From: Actinomycetes bacterium
GTDB lineage: Bacteria; Actinomycetota; Acidimicrobiia; Acidimicrobiales; JAMCPL01
NCBI GenBank assembly: GCA_021841005.1
Contig: JAKBVZ010000019.1
Coordinates: 178,931 to 242,930 of the forward strand
DNA: 64,000 bases
Direction of reading: 5' to 3'
Under the pieces are notes generated by a model, which did no database searches, had not been told where the DNA came from, and saw only the letters and a program-made list of their open reading frames with translations. Below are positions 1 through 9,061 of this stretch, piece by piece. The position numbers were made by a program, and so were the translations under genes. Position 1 is the stretch's first letter; every line of letters begins with the position of its first letter.

Positions 1-2
1 AT

Positions 3-281
3 GGGGTAAGGGCGTCCGACATAGCAAAGATGCTACTTGACAAGGGATTCCATCCACCGACCATATCATTTCCGCTGGTGGTCGACGAAGCAATGATGAT
101 CGAGCCTACCGAGACCGAAAGTCTTCAGACGCTACAGGCATTCGTATCGGCAATGCTCGACATAGCTAGGGAGATCGACATAGATGGTTCGGTACCTGCT
201 AAGGCTGCTCCCGTCAATACTCCGGTCGGCAGGGTGGATGAAACCCGTGCGGCCAGGAGACCGGTGGTGACCAGTACCTGA
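3..281 (+). CDS. gcvPB: Glycine dehydrogenase (decarboxylating) subunit 2, C-terminal end only
   Basis: The reading frame is open from the window edge and ends at 281, so only the last ~92 residues are present. The stretch [19 protein letters not shown] followed by [16 protein letters not shown] is the characteristic C-terminal signature of the P-protein subunit 2. That PLP enzyme decarboxylates glycine in the glycine cleavage system together with GcvPA, the H-protein and the T-protein. After the conserved part there is a tail of about 35 residues rich in Ala, Pro and Arg with no obvious role. The rest of the gene, including the PLP lysine, lies outside the window. The assignment is confident from this motif alone; the start is not visible. 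Confidence 0.85.
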   Translation, partial: GVRASDIAKMLLDKGFHPPTISFPLVVDEAMMIEPTETESLQTLQAFVSAMLDIAREIDIDGSVPAKAAPVNTPVGRVDETRAARRPVVTST

Positions 282-340
282 GTGTGTGATCGTTGCCTGG
301 TTGACGGGTACTGTGGCGGTTGCTCTCAGCGCCAGTGGTC

Positions 341-1828
341 TTATTCCGTCAGCGGGAGGCTTATTACTACAGAGGTACCGTCCACGCCGCTCTCGGACGA
401 GTAGGCCGACACGGTACCACCCATTGCACTCACCAGTTCGGATACTATGGCCAGGCCGAGTCCCATGCCACTTCTGGCGCTGCTGCGAGCGCTGCCATAA
501 TCGCCACCGGCTACCTTACCGTGCGCCCTGTCAGCTCTGTAGTGCCTTTCAAAAATATGGGGGAGATCCTCCGGGGCGATTCCAGGGCCATCATCAGTAA
601 CTGATATAAGGGCCATCCCGTCATGCACGCCATACCGTATCTCGATACGACTGCCGGTGTATTTCAGCGCATTCTCGACTACGTTGCTGACAGATTGTAT
701 GAGCCTATTCTCATCTCCGCTGATGGTAACGGACGGCTGATCCGTTGCGCTAACCACCTCGAGGGTGATTCCCTGCGAAGCGGCCACGGGCTTGAAATTG
801 TTTCCAACTTGTTCAGCTACCGATGCCATCTCCACCGGCTGCACATCCAGCGAAAAACGCTTCGCCTGGAGGTGGGCTAGGTCGAGCAGGTCACGGATCA
901 GCCTGTCGAGACGGTAGGACTCGTTCCGGATTATATTTACAGCATGATTCACGTCATCCGTTGCGCCGTCAAGGATGGCTTCAGCGTACCCGCGTATGGA
1001 TGTAAGCGGAGTCCTGAGATCGTGCGAAACCGACAGCAGGAACTGCCGTTCCGATTGCCGTGAGGTTTCCAGTTGGGTGGCCATGTCGTTGATGGCGTCG
1101 GCAAGGCTGGTTATTTCCTGGTAATCTCCACGGGAGGATTCCACCCTGGCCTCGAGTTCTCCGGAAGCAAGCCTGCTGGTGGTCGAAACCACCCTCGATA
1201 TGGAACCGGTCAATCGCCTGGATAGTACCCACGCCACAAGCCCGGCCACTATTAGGGACGCAAGCCCTATAATTATGAAATAGCCGAGGCCGGTCGATGG
1301 GGGCCGTACCCTTCGGGTTACCACCATTACGACCAGCTCGTTGCCGGCAACATGCAGCATCGTATCGATACGGGTAGGTAGGTAGAGAGGCACTGCCGCA
1401 TAAGCGAGATGACCGCTGGCTCCTGCCGTTGCGTATCCTCTCAGCAAGTCTTGCATGTCGAGCTGCGATGCGTGTATGCCTGGTGGCAATGAAGTGAGCG
1501 GAGCTGACAGATGGCCCGACGGACCGACTGTCACCACGGTACCGCCGGAAAATCCCGCAGCCAAGAGAAGCTCCCGGGTATCGCTTGGGCGGACATGTGG
1601 AGCTATGGTTGCCACCTCGCGTGCATCGGTGAGGATGGAAGTAGCCTGCGCCGATGTCGCTTCGTGTCCCACCAGGATGTAAGTGCCCAGCCAGGTGATA
1701 CCCAACGTGCCCATTGCAATGAGAACCATGGACACGAGCATCCTGGATCGCAGGCTGCCAGCGACATTGCGTGTCGGCAGCCTGCGCCATTGGGAAGGGG
1801 ATAGCGGGTCCCTCCTCGATTCAATCAA
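341..1828 (-). CDS. Membrane sensor histidine kinase with HAMP domain
   Basis: An orthodox sensor kinase of about 495 residues. It has an N-terminal transmembrane helix (LVSMVLIAMGTLGITWLGTY), an extracytoplasmic sensor region of ~110 residues, a second helix (YFIIIGLASLIVAGLVAWVL) and a HAMP linker. The phosphoacceptor box is FLLSVSHDLRTPLTSIRGYA. The ATPase boxes are ENALKY (N box), DDGPGIAPEDLPHIF (G1/F) and GMGLGLAIVSELVSAMGG (G2). The open frame extends upstream to 1924, but the better start is a TTG at 1828 that overlaps the stop of the response regulator gene (TTGATTGA), implying translational coupling. The pair is one operon and should phosphotransfer to the OmpR-family regulator next door. 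The signal sensed is unknown; the sensor region has no recognisable fold. Confidence 0.85.
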   Translation of the reverse strand: MIESRRDPLSPSQWRRLPTRNVAGSLRSRMLVSMVLIAMGTLGITWLGTYILVGHEATSAQATSILTDAREVATIAPHVRPSDTRELLLAAGFSGGTVVTVGPSGHLSAPLTSLPPGIHASQLDMQDLLRGYATAGASGHLAYAAVPLYLPTRIDTMLHVAGNELVVMVVTRRVRPPSTGLGYFIIIGLASLIVAGLVAWVLSRRLTGSISRVVSTTSRLASGELEARVESSRGDYQEITSLADAINDMATQLETSRQSERQFLLSVSHDLRTPLTSIRGYAEAILDGATDDVNHAVNIIRNESYRLDRLIRDLLDLAHLQAKRFSLDVQPVEMASVAEQVGNNFKPVAASQGITLEVVSATDQPSVTISGDENRLIQSVSNVVENALKYTGSRIEIRYGVHDGMALISVTDDGPGIAPEDLPHIFERHYRADRAHGKVAGGDYGSARSSARSGMGLGLAIVSELVSAMGGTVSAYSSESGVDGTSVVISLPLTE

Positions 1829-2501
1829 GGCGGTAGCCGACCCCCCATACCGTATGCACATCCAGGTCGTCGCCGAGCTTCTTGCGGAGTTGCCGGATAT
1901 GCACATCCACAGTACGTTCGTCACCTATCCAGCTGTTGGACCATGCTCCGTTCAGGATCTGCCTTCTACTGAGCGCGAGACCACGGCGCATGGCGATAAA
2001 GACCAGGAGGTCGAATTCGCGGGCGGTCAGTTGCACTTCGTTACCCGCCACGGTCACTCTCCTGCTTGCAATGTCAATGACTATGGTTCCTATGGTAATG
2101 GTACGGCCTGGCGCATCTGCCACCATCACTGACCTCCGAAGTATTGCCTTTACCCGCGCCACCAGCTCTCGGGGAGAAAATGGCTTTACGATATAGTCAT
2201 CGGCTCCCATTTCCAGCCCGACTATCCGATCGATCTCGTCACTACGTGCGGTAAGTATTATTATTGGCACATCGCTGGTTGCCCTTAGCGTCCTGCATAT
2301 ATCGAAACCGTCAAGATCGCCAGGCAAGCCTACGTCCAGCACTACGAGGCAGGGCTTCTCGGACCTGAATATGTCCAGTGCTCTCTTGCCGTCGCCTACC
2401 GGCAATACCCTGTAGCCGGCTCGTGACAGGTAGGTCGAAGCAAGGTCGGCTATATTGGGGTCATCTTCCACGATAATGATTGTGCCGCCATCTGATGCCA
2501 T
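1821..2501 (-). CDS. OmpR/PhoB-family response regulator
   Basis: It has a receiver domain (residues ~5-120) with the acidic pair in IIIVEDDPN, the phosphoacceptor Asp in CLVVLDVGLPGDLDG, the Thr in PIIILTARSDE and the Lys in DDYIVKPFSPREL. A C-terminal winged-helix DNA-binding domain follows (LTAREFDLLVFIAMRRG, then RTVDVHIRQLRKKLG and VWGVGYRLD). The protein is a transcription factor activated by the downstream histidine kinase, whose start overlaps this stop. I placed the start at MASDGG (2501) because the receiver fold begins directly after it; in-frame ATGs at 2519 and 2543 are possible and no strong ribosome-binding site separates them. Confidence 0.85.
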   Translation of the reverse strand: MASDGGTIIIVEDDPNIADLASTYLSRAGYRVLPVGDGKRALDIFRSEKPCLVVLDVGLPGDLDGFDICRTLRATSDVPIIILTARSDEIDRIVGLEMGADDYIVKPFSPRELVARVKAILRRSVMVADAPGRTITIGTIVIDIASRRVTVAGNEVQLTAREFDLLVFIAMRRGLALSRRQILNGAWSNSWIGDERTVDVHIRQLRKKLGDDLDVHTVWGVGYRLD

Positions 2502-2601
2502 CAAATACAAGTCTTGCATAGAGCGGGTACCGTGGTGTGCCAATAGGCGTGTTGTGGCAGACTTTTCTTATTATGACCCGCGGGCGGCCAGCCTGTTCAT
2601 G

Positions 2602-2708
2602 GCATGGAAAATGTTCCCGGAATTTCGGGTTTTCCGACGCCAGGTCCGCTGCGGCCACTATGCCGCAGCCCGTGCATGGAAAATGTTCCCGGAATTTCGG
2701 GTTTTCCG
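2602..2708. repeat. Duplicated 35-bp palindromic element with an intervening hairpin
   Basis: Two identical 35-bp copies lie at 2602-2636 and 2674-2708, a period of 72 bp. Each is itself a stem-loop: outer arms GGAAAA/TTTTCC and inner arms CCCG/CGGG around GAATTT. The 37 bp between them holds another perfect hairpin, GCTGCGGC-cactat-GCCGCAGC (2648-2669). The block lies in the 434-bp gap between the divergent response regulator and der. It could be a REP-like element or a transcriptional insulator. Downstream, TGGTATGAT (2807-2815) resembles an extended -10 element for der. Nothing else recognisable is in this gap. Confidence 0.75.
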
Positions 2709-2935
2709 GGCGGGCGGGCATTTGGGCGGGCTTGCCGGTCTTATGCCTGGTTCTTTGCCACGCTGTGCGCACCTATGCTGGTAATGCTCAATTACCTTGA
2801 CTTGTCTGGTATGATAATGATTATGGCAATGGATTGTGCCAGTATGTTTGCAACTGGTTTGACTGCAGCCGGTTTCTGGCATGGTTCAGCCAGCACTCTG
2901 GCTCTCGGGCGGGATTCCGCATCGGAGAGGAACGT

Positions 2936-4351
2936 ATGACCGATACGACTCCGGTCGGCTACAAGTATCCCGTCATTGCTGTTACAGGTCGGCCAAATGT
3001 AGGTAAGTCCACACTTGTGAACCGGATCATCGGTCGGCGTGTGGCAGTTGTGGAGGAGATGTCGGGCGTTACCCGCGATAGGCTTGCATTGGACGGCGAG
3101 TGGCAAGGTATTCCGTTCACTCTTATGGACACCGGTGGTTGGCGGGCTGGCGGTGACGAGCTTCAGGAGAAGGTCGCGTACCAGGCTGAAAGAGCCATTG
3201 AAGACGCTGATGCAGTTGTCGTAGTGGTGGACGTGTCGGTCGGGATCACGGCAGAAGACATGGATGTGGCTCGCCTTGTCAGACGATCGCGTAAACCTGC
3301 TGTACTTGCCGCGAATAAGGCTGACAACGGTTCCAGAGATATTGATGCCTGGGAGATGCTTTCTCTCGGTCTTGGCGACCCCATTCCCGTAAGTGCACTT
3401 CACGGTCGAAGGGTGGATGACCTACTCGATTCGATGATACGTATAGTTACCGATACACCGGTGGATGACCACTCTCCAAGATCACAGCACGACAATGAGA
3501 TCGGCATTATGAAAGGAGAAACCATGACTTATGCGGATACAGATGGATTGGTGGACGGCCACGAGATGGCGGAGATCGGGTATCCCAGGATCGCCCTGGC
3601 AGGTCGTCCCAATGTAGGAAAGTCGACCCTGTTCAACTTGCTCATCGGTTCAGAACGTTCGATTATCCACGATATGCCAGGTACTACCCGTGATGCGGTC
3701 GATACCGTGGTGGAGACTCCCAACGGCACGTTCTGCTTTGTGGATACGGCTGGCATGCGACACAGGGAGGGCAAAGGTAGCCGGGTGGAGTATTTTTCTG
3801 TGTTGCGGGCCCTTGATGCTATTGATCGTGCCGACCTGTTGCTACTGCTGATCGATGCTACTGAGGGTATCACCCGTCAGGACCAGCGTATCGCAGAGCG
3901 TGCGGGCCAGTCCGGCAGCCCGGTAATAGTGATCCTGAACAAGTGGGATATAGTGGCCAACGATTCCCGTGAAGATGTTGCCGCAGAAGTGGAAGAGCAA
4001 CTGGCTTTTCTCGGTGACCCGCCGATCATCAGGGCCAGCGCTAAGACGGGTGTCGGGGTGGCAAAGATCTTTCCTGCTATCCATGCCGCTCTGTCTGCCT
4101 ATCACCATAGGATACCTACGGGCGAATTAAATAGGGCGGTAAGGGCTATCCAGGAATCACACATGGCGCCTGGGGGAGCAAGGATAAAGTTTGCCGTACA
4201 GGGTGCTGTTGATCCTCCGACGTTCATCCTGTTTGCCACCAAGCGTTTACCGGCAACTTACCTGCGCTATGTGGAGGGACGGCTCAAGGAGCACTTTGGA
4301 CTGGAGCGAACTCCTCTCAAGCTGAAAGTGCATACCGGTTCGACCAAATAG
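2936..4351 (+). CDS. der: Ribosome-assembly GTPase Der (EngA)
   Basis: A tandem-G-domain GTPase required for maturation of the 50S ribosomal subunit. The first G domain begins with AVTGRPNVGKSTLVN (G1), then DTGGW (G3) and ANKAD (G4). The second has ALAGRPNVGKSTLFN, DTAGMR and LNKWD. A C-terminal KH-like domain ends the protein (residues ~385-471). Length, about 471 residues, is normal for the family, with a short charged linker between the two G domains (~residues 180-215). The open frame starts earlier, but ATG 2936, preceded by GGAGAGGAA, fits the usual N-terminus. It is monocistronic or co-transcribed with the small zinc-ribbon gene that follows. Confidence 0.95.
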   Translation: MTDTTPVGYKYPVIAVTGRPNVGKSTLVNRIIGRRVAVVEEMSGVTRDRLALDGEWQGIPFTLMDTGGWRAGGDELQEKVAYQAERAIEDADAVVVVVDVSVGITAEDMDVARLVRRSRKPAVLAANKADNGSRDIDAWEMLSLGLGDPIPVSALHGRRVDDLLDSMIRIVTDTPVDDHSPRSQHDNEIGIMKGETMTYADTDGLVDGHEMAEIGYPRIALAGRPNVGKSTLFNLLIGSERSIIHDMPGTTRDAVDTVVETPNGTFCFVDTAGMRHREGKGSRVEYFSVLRALDAIDRADLLLLLIDATEGITRQDQRIAERAGQSGSPVIVILNKWDIVANDSREDVAAEVEEQLAFLGDPPIIRASAKTGVGVAKIFPAIHAALSAYHHRIPTGELNRAVRAIQESHMAPGGARIKFAVQGAVDPPTFILFATKRLPATYLRYVEGRLKEHFGLERTPLKLKVHTGSTK

Positions 4352-4411
4352 CAGCAGGCACGTAAGTTTTCCGGAACTGCCGCTGTCCGGTCCGGCTACA
4401 ATGTTACCTGT

Positions 4412-4609
4412 ATGGCCTGGTGTGAGGCATGCAGCCAGAGGCTGGAGGATGAGGAGTTAGGGGAGGATGGTAGCTGTCCAGATTGCGGTACTGCAACCAT
4501 CGCTCGCAGGCCGATACCGTGGCATTTCAAACTCTTGATGGTGGCCACGGTAATGTACCTGGGTTATAGAACATTTCAGGGTGTTGCCTGGCTGGTTCAC
4601 CACCTCTGA
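4412..4609 (+). CDS. Small zinc-ribbon membrane protein, function unknown
   Basis: A 65-residue protein with two CxxC pairs, CEAC (residues 4-7) and CPDC (22-25), forming a probable zinc ribbon. A single hydrophobic segment follows near residues 40-60 (LLMVATVMYLGYRTFQGVAWL). Comparable small proteins are common beside der in actinobacteria, but their role is not known. A -10 hexamer TACAAT (4397-4402) ends nine bases before the ATG, implying a nearly leaderless message and supporting this start. The codon pattern and motif order argue that it is real despite its size. Confidence 0.7.
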   Translation: MAWCEACSQRLEDEELGEDGSCPDCGTATIARRPIPWHFKLLMVATVMYLGYRTFQGVAWLVHHL

Positions 4610-4811
4610 CCGGGATAAGCGCTTGGGCGGTCTTGCCAAAGAGCCGCTTGGGCGTTTGGTGACATGAAGCCCCGTGATAGATCAGCGCTGTTGCTTACAT
4701 GGATTCGCAGGCAAGCACCTAGAAGCCATGGTCCAGTTCACTTGGATCGCTTGTCAGTTGGAGATCCGTCCAGCGTAACCAGCGTAAGGTATCACCTGAG
4801 TGGATCCTAGC

Positions 4812-5048
4812 TTAGAGATTGACTACTGGACAGGTGACGGTCCGGGTGATTCCATCAATTAGCTGGATATTGCTCACCACCATCCTACCGAGACTGTCTA
4901 CTGATTCAGACTCAGCCTTGACTATGACATCGTAGGGTCCGGTAACATCATCAGCATACCGAACACCGTCGATGTTTCTGGCTGATTCTGCAACCGAGGC
5001 GGCCTTGCCCACCTCGGTCTGGATAAGCACATAAGCGCTGACTGGCAT
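4812..5048 (-). CDS. Stand-alone Lrp/AsnC ligand-binding (RAM) domain protein
   Basis: A 78-residue protein that matches only the C-terminal effector domain of Lrp/AsnC regulators: SAYVLIQTEVGKAASVAE at the start, the GPYDVIVKAE strand in the middle and TRTVTCPVVNL at the end. No helix-turn-helix is present. Such stand-alone RAM domains are frequent in actinobacteria; they oligomerise and may bind amino acids, but their role is unsettled. ATG 5048 is preceded by GAAGGAGAAAGAC, a clear ribosome-binding site, so the longer upstream frame to 5087 is not needed. It is monocistronic and divergent from the MFS gene. About 200 bp between it and the zinc-ribbon gene hold only a short duplicated CGCTTGGGCG. 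Confidence 0.85.
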   Translation of the reverse strand: MPVSAYVLIQTEVGKAASVAESARNIDGVRYADDVTGPYDVIVKAESESVDSLGRMVVSNIQLIDGITRTVTCPVVNL

Positions 5049-5233
5049 GTCTTTCTCCTTCGTCTTCCAATAATCGTATCTTACCACTTTGCCGGTGGTT
5101 CATGGCCGGCATGGGCCGCTGTGGGCGCTGGGCCTCTTGGATGAAATGGATCGGTTCGCATGACCTGGCAGGTGGCGGGTGTATTTCCACGTGCCATTCA
5201 TCGGAGTCAGTCTGGTTGGCTTACCATTGCACT

Positions 5234-6826
5234 ATGGACAACTGGTATGCCCGCCATCCCAACCTTCATCCGGGAAATGCCCTGGCGAAACTCTATAACC
5301 AGGTACGCGCCTCTCTTGGAACATTGCTGGACCAGAAGCAGCCGTTCGGGAGGTTGGCTCTGGTCCAAGTGCTCTCCATCGCAGGCGATGCAATGGTTAC
5401 CATCTCTCTGGCAGGGTCGCTCTTTTTCTCGATTTCGCCTGATGCCGCCAAAGGCAAGGTCATCCTCTACCTTCTGGTGACTATGGCGCCCTTTGCAGTG
5501 GTGGCTCCGGTGCTCGGTCCACTGGTGGACCGCTCCACCAGTGCCCGCAGGGTCATGGTGACACTATCGACCGGCGGGAGAGCTCTGCTGTGCTTGCTGA
5601 TGGCGAGCGATCTCCGCAGCCTGGCGCTCTTCCCGGAAGCGTTCAGTATCCTCGTGCTGTCCAGGCTGTACATGCTCACCAAATCCACTCTGGTACCCAT
5701 CCTCACTTCCGGGAAGGATGCATCCGGCAAAGCCACCAGCGCAACCGGCCACCATGAGGGGCTGGCTACTCGCAACGCCCAGCTTGCATTGCTGGCATCC
5801 ATCGCTGGCGCCCTTGGTTCCGCTGTTGGTGTCGGTATATTGAAAGGGATCGGTGCATCCTGGGTGCTGAGAGTGGACATCCTGGTGTACCTCGCCGGGA
5901 TGGTGGCCGGCCTGCGCCTGCCGCGCCGTATGGGGGTACGGCGCCCATCCTCAGATCAAACCGGTGTGGATGGTGGCAGGAGCTATCGTAGCGTACCAGG
6001 TACCGGCTCCGTATTGCCGGTAACCGATCCAGGAGGGGATTGGGAACCCAGTGACGAAACTCGCACCTACGAGCCCCATATTGCCGGCACAGGCGGTCAT
6101 GATGCAGGCAGCTTTACGCATAATTTACGTAACTCTGAACGTAATTTTGAACCTTCCAGTGCCGGTAAGGCCGGTGACCGATCGCTGCATTTTCGGGCCG
6201 ACTACAGTTCCAGTGCCGCACGCCAATCGTTGTGGATGAAGGCTTTTGTCGATCCTGAGGTGGTCCTTGGACTGAATCTCATGTCCATACTGCGGGGACT
6301 CGTGGGCTTTTTCGTATTTCTCATTGCCTTTGGGCTGCGCAGGGAGCACGCGCCTACCGTATGGTATGGCTACGTACTCGTGATCTCGGGAGCCGGATCA
6401 CTTGCAGGGGTGCTTCTCGTACCTCGCTTGAGACGGGTGGTGAGTGAGCAGTCGCTGCTCACTGGGGCCGTGTGGCTTGTGATGCTGGGGGCGGGAGCCT
6501 CCGCCTTTTTCGGGACTGTGATTTCTCAGGGTATAGTGGCTTTTACTCTTGGACTGGGCGCGTCTGGAGCACAACCGGCCTTCGATGCCATTGTCCAAAG
6601 ATTGGTACCTGGCGTACTGCAAGGGCGTGCATTTGCCAGATTCCAGACAAGGTTGCAGCTGAGCTGGGTGATAGGGAGCCTGATATCGGTGATGGTTGCC
6701 ATACCTTTTGTTTCCGGAGACATTATTGTTGCTTCAGTGGCTGGAGTAGCAGGACTTTTTTATCTGACAGGAAGGCACAGTACCGGGCGGCAGCCGCTGG
6801 CAGGCAGTTACGGCCATGACCGGTAA
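5234..6826 (+). CDS. MFS transporter with a large disordered central loop
   Basis: A 12-helix major facilitator superfamily carrier of about 530 residues. The first helix pair carries GDAMVTISLAGSLFF and the A-loop motif resembles GPLVDRSTSARRVM. Between helices 6 and 7 there is an unusually long hydrophilic stretch of roughly 100 residues (around positions 240-340), rich in Ser, Gly, Thr and Asp, probably cytoplasmic and disordered. The second half resumes with VVLGLNLMSILRGLVGFF. The substrate is unknown. I chose ATG 5234 (MDNWYARH) because the 44 residues before it in the open frame are Cys/Trp/Gly-rich and not transporter-like. The stop overlaps the start of a second MFS gene, so the two are probably translated together and might work as a pair. 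Confidence 0.75.
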   Translation: MDNWYARHPNLHPGNALAKLYNQVRASLGTLLDQKQPFGRLALVQVLSIAGDAMVTISLAGSLFFSISPDAAKGKVILYLLVTMAPFAVVAPVLGPLVDRSTSARRVMVTLSTGGRALLCLLMASDLRSLALFPEAFSILVLSRLYMLTKSTLVPILTSGKDASGKATSATGHHEGLATRNAQLALLASIAGALGSAVGVGILKGIGASWVLRVDILVYLAGMVAGLRLPRRMGVRRPSSDQTGVDGGRSYRSVPGTGSVLPVTDPGGDWEPSDETRTYEPHIAGTGGHDAGSFTHNLRNSERNFEPSSAGKAGDRSLHFRADYSSSAARQSLWMKAFVDPEVVLGLNLMSILRGLVGFFVFLIAFGLRREHAPTVWYGYVLVISGAGSLAGVLLVPRLRRVVSEQSLLTGAVWLVMLGAGASAFFGTVISQGIVAFTLGLGASGAQPAFDAIVQRLVPGVLQGRAFARFQTRLQLSWVIGSLISVMVAIPFVSGDIIVASVAGVAGLFYLTGRHSTGRQPLAGSYGHDR

Positions 6827-8234
6827 GGGTGGCGGCAAAGCGGCAGATGCCCGTCATCTGCCCGATGACCCTGCGCAAGCAGTCTCTGCGCAAGCCGGCA
6901 GTGGCGAGACCACAACCTCCGGATACCCTGGTAACGGCAGTATAGATGGCACTGGACGGTCTGAATCCGGCCTTCCGGAGTCTATTCCCAGCGCGCTGCA
7001 TTCATGGAGGGATAGGGTTGTGGTCGGTCCTGCACTTGCCGCGATGACTTCTGGAGTCGGGCAATTCGGCATTACCGCCGGACTCGCGTTGGTGGCCAAG
7101 GGATTTGGAAGGACCTTCAACGGGCACTCCATTGCCGCAGTCGCAGGTCTTTCGGCTACATCGCTCGGCATAGGGCTTGCCGTCATAAGGCTGTCGTCCC
7201 TCTTTGCACTACCGCTGGCGTCGCTGGCCGATCGCACGGGGCGGCGCAGGGTGATACTTGTTTGCACGGGTACAGGCCTGTTCCTCACCGCCTTGGCAGG
7301 CGCTTCGCCTACGTACTGGGTTTTTGTGGCCGTCTTCGCACTCGGGCGCCCGTTACTGAGCGCCACCACATCCGTGGCGCAAGTCATTGCATCCGAAGAA
7401 ACTTCGTCGCAGAACCGTGCGAAGGCCATAGCTATGGTGGCCGGCGGGTACGCTCTTGGTGCCGGTGCGATAGCTGTTGTGAATGGCATGCTCGGGAAGA
7501 CGATCGGATTCAGGGGAATATTCTTTGTGGCCGTGCTTCCCCTTCTTGCCCTACCTCTTATCGCCAGAATGATAGAAGAGCCGGATAGGTTTGAAAGAAT
7601 ACGGCATACCGGCCATAGCCGACGGAACTCGGCGATCCGGTCGCTTGCGCCCAGATACCGTCGGAGGCTGGTCGTCGTACTGGTGCTGTCGTTTGCCGTG
7701 TCGTGGCTCACCGGTCCAGCTGACACCTTCGTGTTCCTGTATGCCGAATCATTCCAGCACATGCCTGCCGCGGATACCGCCGTAATGGTGCTTGCAGCCG
7801 GTATAATCGGATTGCTGGGCCTTCTGGCTGGAAGGTGGCTTGCGGATCATCTGGGACGCAGGATCACAGCCATGCTCGCGCTCGTTGCAATGACAGGTTT
7901 TGCAGTGCTGCTATACTCAGGGAGCAACGTTGGCCTTGTAACAGGTTACGAGCTTGCCATCTTTGCAGGCGGTACGTTTTCCGCTCCTGCCGGTACATTC
8001 GTCCTAGAGCAGTTCCCCACGTCCATTCGATCGGCTGTCTCCGGTTGGCAGGTGACGTCCGGAGTGATAGGAGCGGCGGCGGGGCTGTTTGTGTTTGGTA
8101 TCGTCGCTCATGCCAGCGATCACTTCTCGACAACAGCCGAGTTGCTATTTCCGGCAGTGGCCGTAGTATCGTTACTGTTCTTCGCACTACGTGAAACAAG
8201 GGGAAAGGAGCCGGAAGAACTATGGGGAGAATAG
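6816..8234 (+). CDS. MFS transporter (drug/sugar-efflux type)
   Basis: A 472-residue transporter. A hydrophilic N-terminal extension of ~65 residues precedes twelve predicted helices. The conserved loop 2-3 motif of the superfamily is visible as LASLADRTGRRRVIL, with an equivalent in the second half (GRWLADHLGRRITAM). It overlaps the preceding MFS gene by 11 bases and the following HAD hydrolase by 13, which makes a tightly coupled three-gene operon. No substrate can be assigned from sequence. The N-terminal tail is rich in Gly, Ser and Ala and may be disordered. Confidence 0.8.
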   Translation: MTGKGGGKAADARHLPDDPAQAVSAQAGSGETTTSGYPGNGSIDGTGRSESGLPESIPSALHSWRDRVVVGPALAAMTSGVGQFGITAGLALVAKGFGRTFNGHSIAAVAGLSATSLGIGLAVIRLSSLFALPLASLADRTGRRRVILVCTGTGLFLTALAGASPTYWVFVAVFALGRPLLSATTSVAQVIASEETSSQNRAKAIAMVAGGYALGAGAIAVVNGMLGKTIGFRGIFFVAVLPLLALPLIARMIEEPDRFERIRHTGHSRRNSAIRSLAPRYRRRLVVVLVLSFAVSWLTGPADTFVFLYAESFQHMPAADTAVMVLAAGIIGLLGLLAGRWLADHLGRRITAMLALVAMTGFAVLLYSGSNVGLVTGYELAIFAGGTFSAPAGTFVLEQFPTSIRSAVSGWQVTSGVIGAAAGLFVFGIVAHASDHFSTTAELLFPAVAVVSLLFFALRETRGKEPEELWGE

Positions 8235-9007
8235 AGACAGAAGGTGTGCGGACATGGTTGGTGGACCTCGATGGGGTGGTCTGGCTTGCAGGCCAGCCGA
8301 TTGCAGGCGCCCGGGAGGCTGTCGCCGCAGTGCGTGAGAGCGGTAGGAGAACGCTGTTTGTAACCAATAATTCAGGACCGACGAAGTCCGTGCTGGTGTC
8401 GAGGTTGCACGATGCCGGTATAGATGCCGGATTCCACGAGATCGCTACGGTATCTGATGCTGCGGCCAGTCTACTCAGGGCAGGCGAAGACGTGTTCATT
8501 TGGGGAGAGGAGGGGCTCGTGGAGGCGGTGGAAGCCGCAGGAGGACGCATTGTCGATACACCAGCGAAGGCTGGAACTGTAGTAGTCGGCTGGAGCACAT
8601 CGTTCGATTTCGATCTTCTTTCCCGGGTGTCGAGTGCGGTGAGAGATGGGGCACGCTTCATAGGAACCAATGAGGACCCTACCCATCCGACCCCACATGG
8701 CTTGCAGCCAGGTACAGGAGCGTTACTGGCAGCTGTGGCCACGGCTAGCCACACCAAGCCTATCGTTGCAGGTAAGCCTCATGAGGCAATGGTCAACCTC
8801 GTGCACAAGATGTCCACTGGCGATCTGGAAGTTGTCATAGGGGATAGGCCTTCTACGGATGGCATTTTCGCGGCCAGACTGGGGCTGCCGTTTGCGCTGG
8901 TGAGTTCTGATGCGACAGCTAAGGAGGGTATGATCGATGAGGTGAGCCCGCTATGTCATGCACCCAGCCTACTGGAGGTGGTCAATATTCTTTTCAGCTG
9001 TCTGTGA
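8222..9007 (+). CDS. HAD-superfamily phosphatase, NagD/4-nitrophenylphosphatase type
   Basis: A 261-residue HAD hydrolase of the cap-C2 NagD-like group. Motif I is WLVDLDGVVW with both nucleophile and acid aspartates, motif II is TLFVTNNSG, motif III Lys is in GKPHEAM, and motif IV is VIGDRPSTDG. These enzymes dephosphorylate small sugar or nucleotide phosphates; the natural substrate here is not evident. The start overlaps the end of the upstream MFS gene, so expression is probably coupled. It lies just before the leaderless promoter of the next gene and so ends the operon. Confidence 0.85.
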   Translation: MGRIETEGVRTWLVDLDGVVWLAGQPIAGAREAVAAVRESGRRTLFVTNNSGPTKSVLVSRLHDAGIDAGFHEIATVSDAAASLLRAGEDVFIWGEEGLVEAVEAAGGRIVDTPAKAGTVVVGWSTSFDFDLLSRVSSAVRDGARFIGTNEDPTHPTPHGLQPGTGALLAAVATASHTKPIVAGKPHEAMVNLVHKMSTGDLEVVIGDRPSTDGIFAARLGLPFALVSSDATAKEGMIDEVSPLCHAPSLLEVVNILFSCL

Positions 9008-9026
9008 GCAAACTTTGCACTCAATT

Positions 9027-9055
9027 TTGCGGATGATCGCCAGCGGTTGTACAAT
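9027..9055 (+). promoter_or_regulatory. Probable leaderless promoter of the phasin-like gene
   Basis: A -35 hexamer TTGCGG (9027-9032), a 17-bp spacer and a -10 hexamer TACAAT (9050-9055) are followed six bases later by ATG 9062. Transcription should begin at or next to the start codon, giving a leaderless message. This fixes the start at 9062 rather than at the upstream in-frame 9047. Confidence 0.6.
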
Positions 9056-9061
9056 GGCGCT

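Noticed and set aside
981..1790. Long minus frame inside the histidine kinase gene
   Set aside because: It overlaps the kinase in another frame and has unnatural composition with many His, Arg and Cys.
2602..2708. Mini-CRISPR of two repeats and one spacer
   Set aside because: The 'spacer' is itself a perfect hairpin, there is only one, and the repeat differs from the real array at 63.3 kb.
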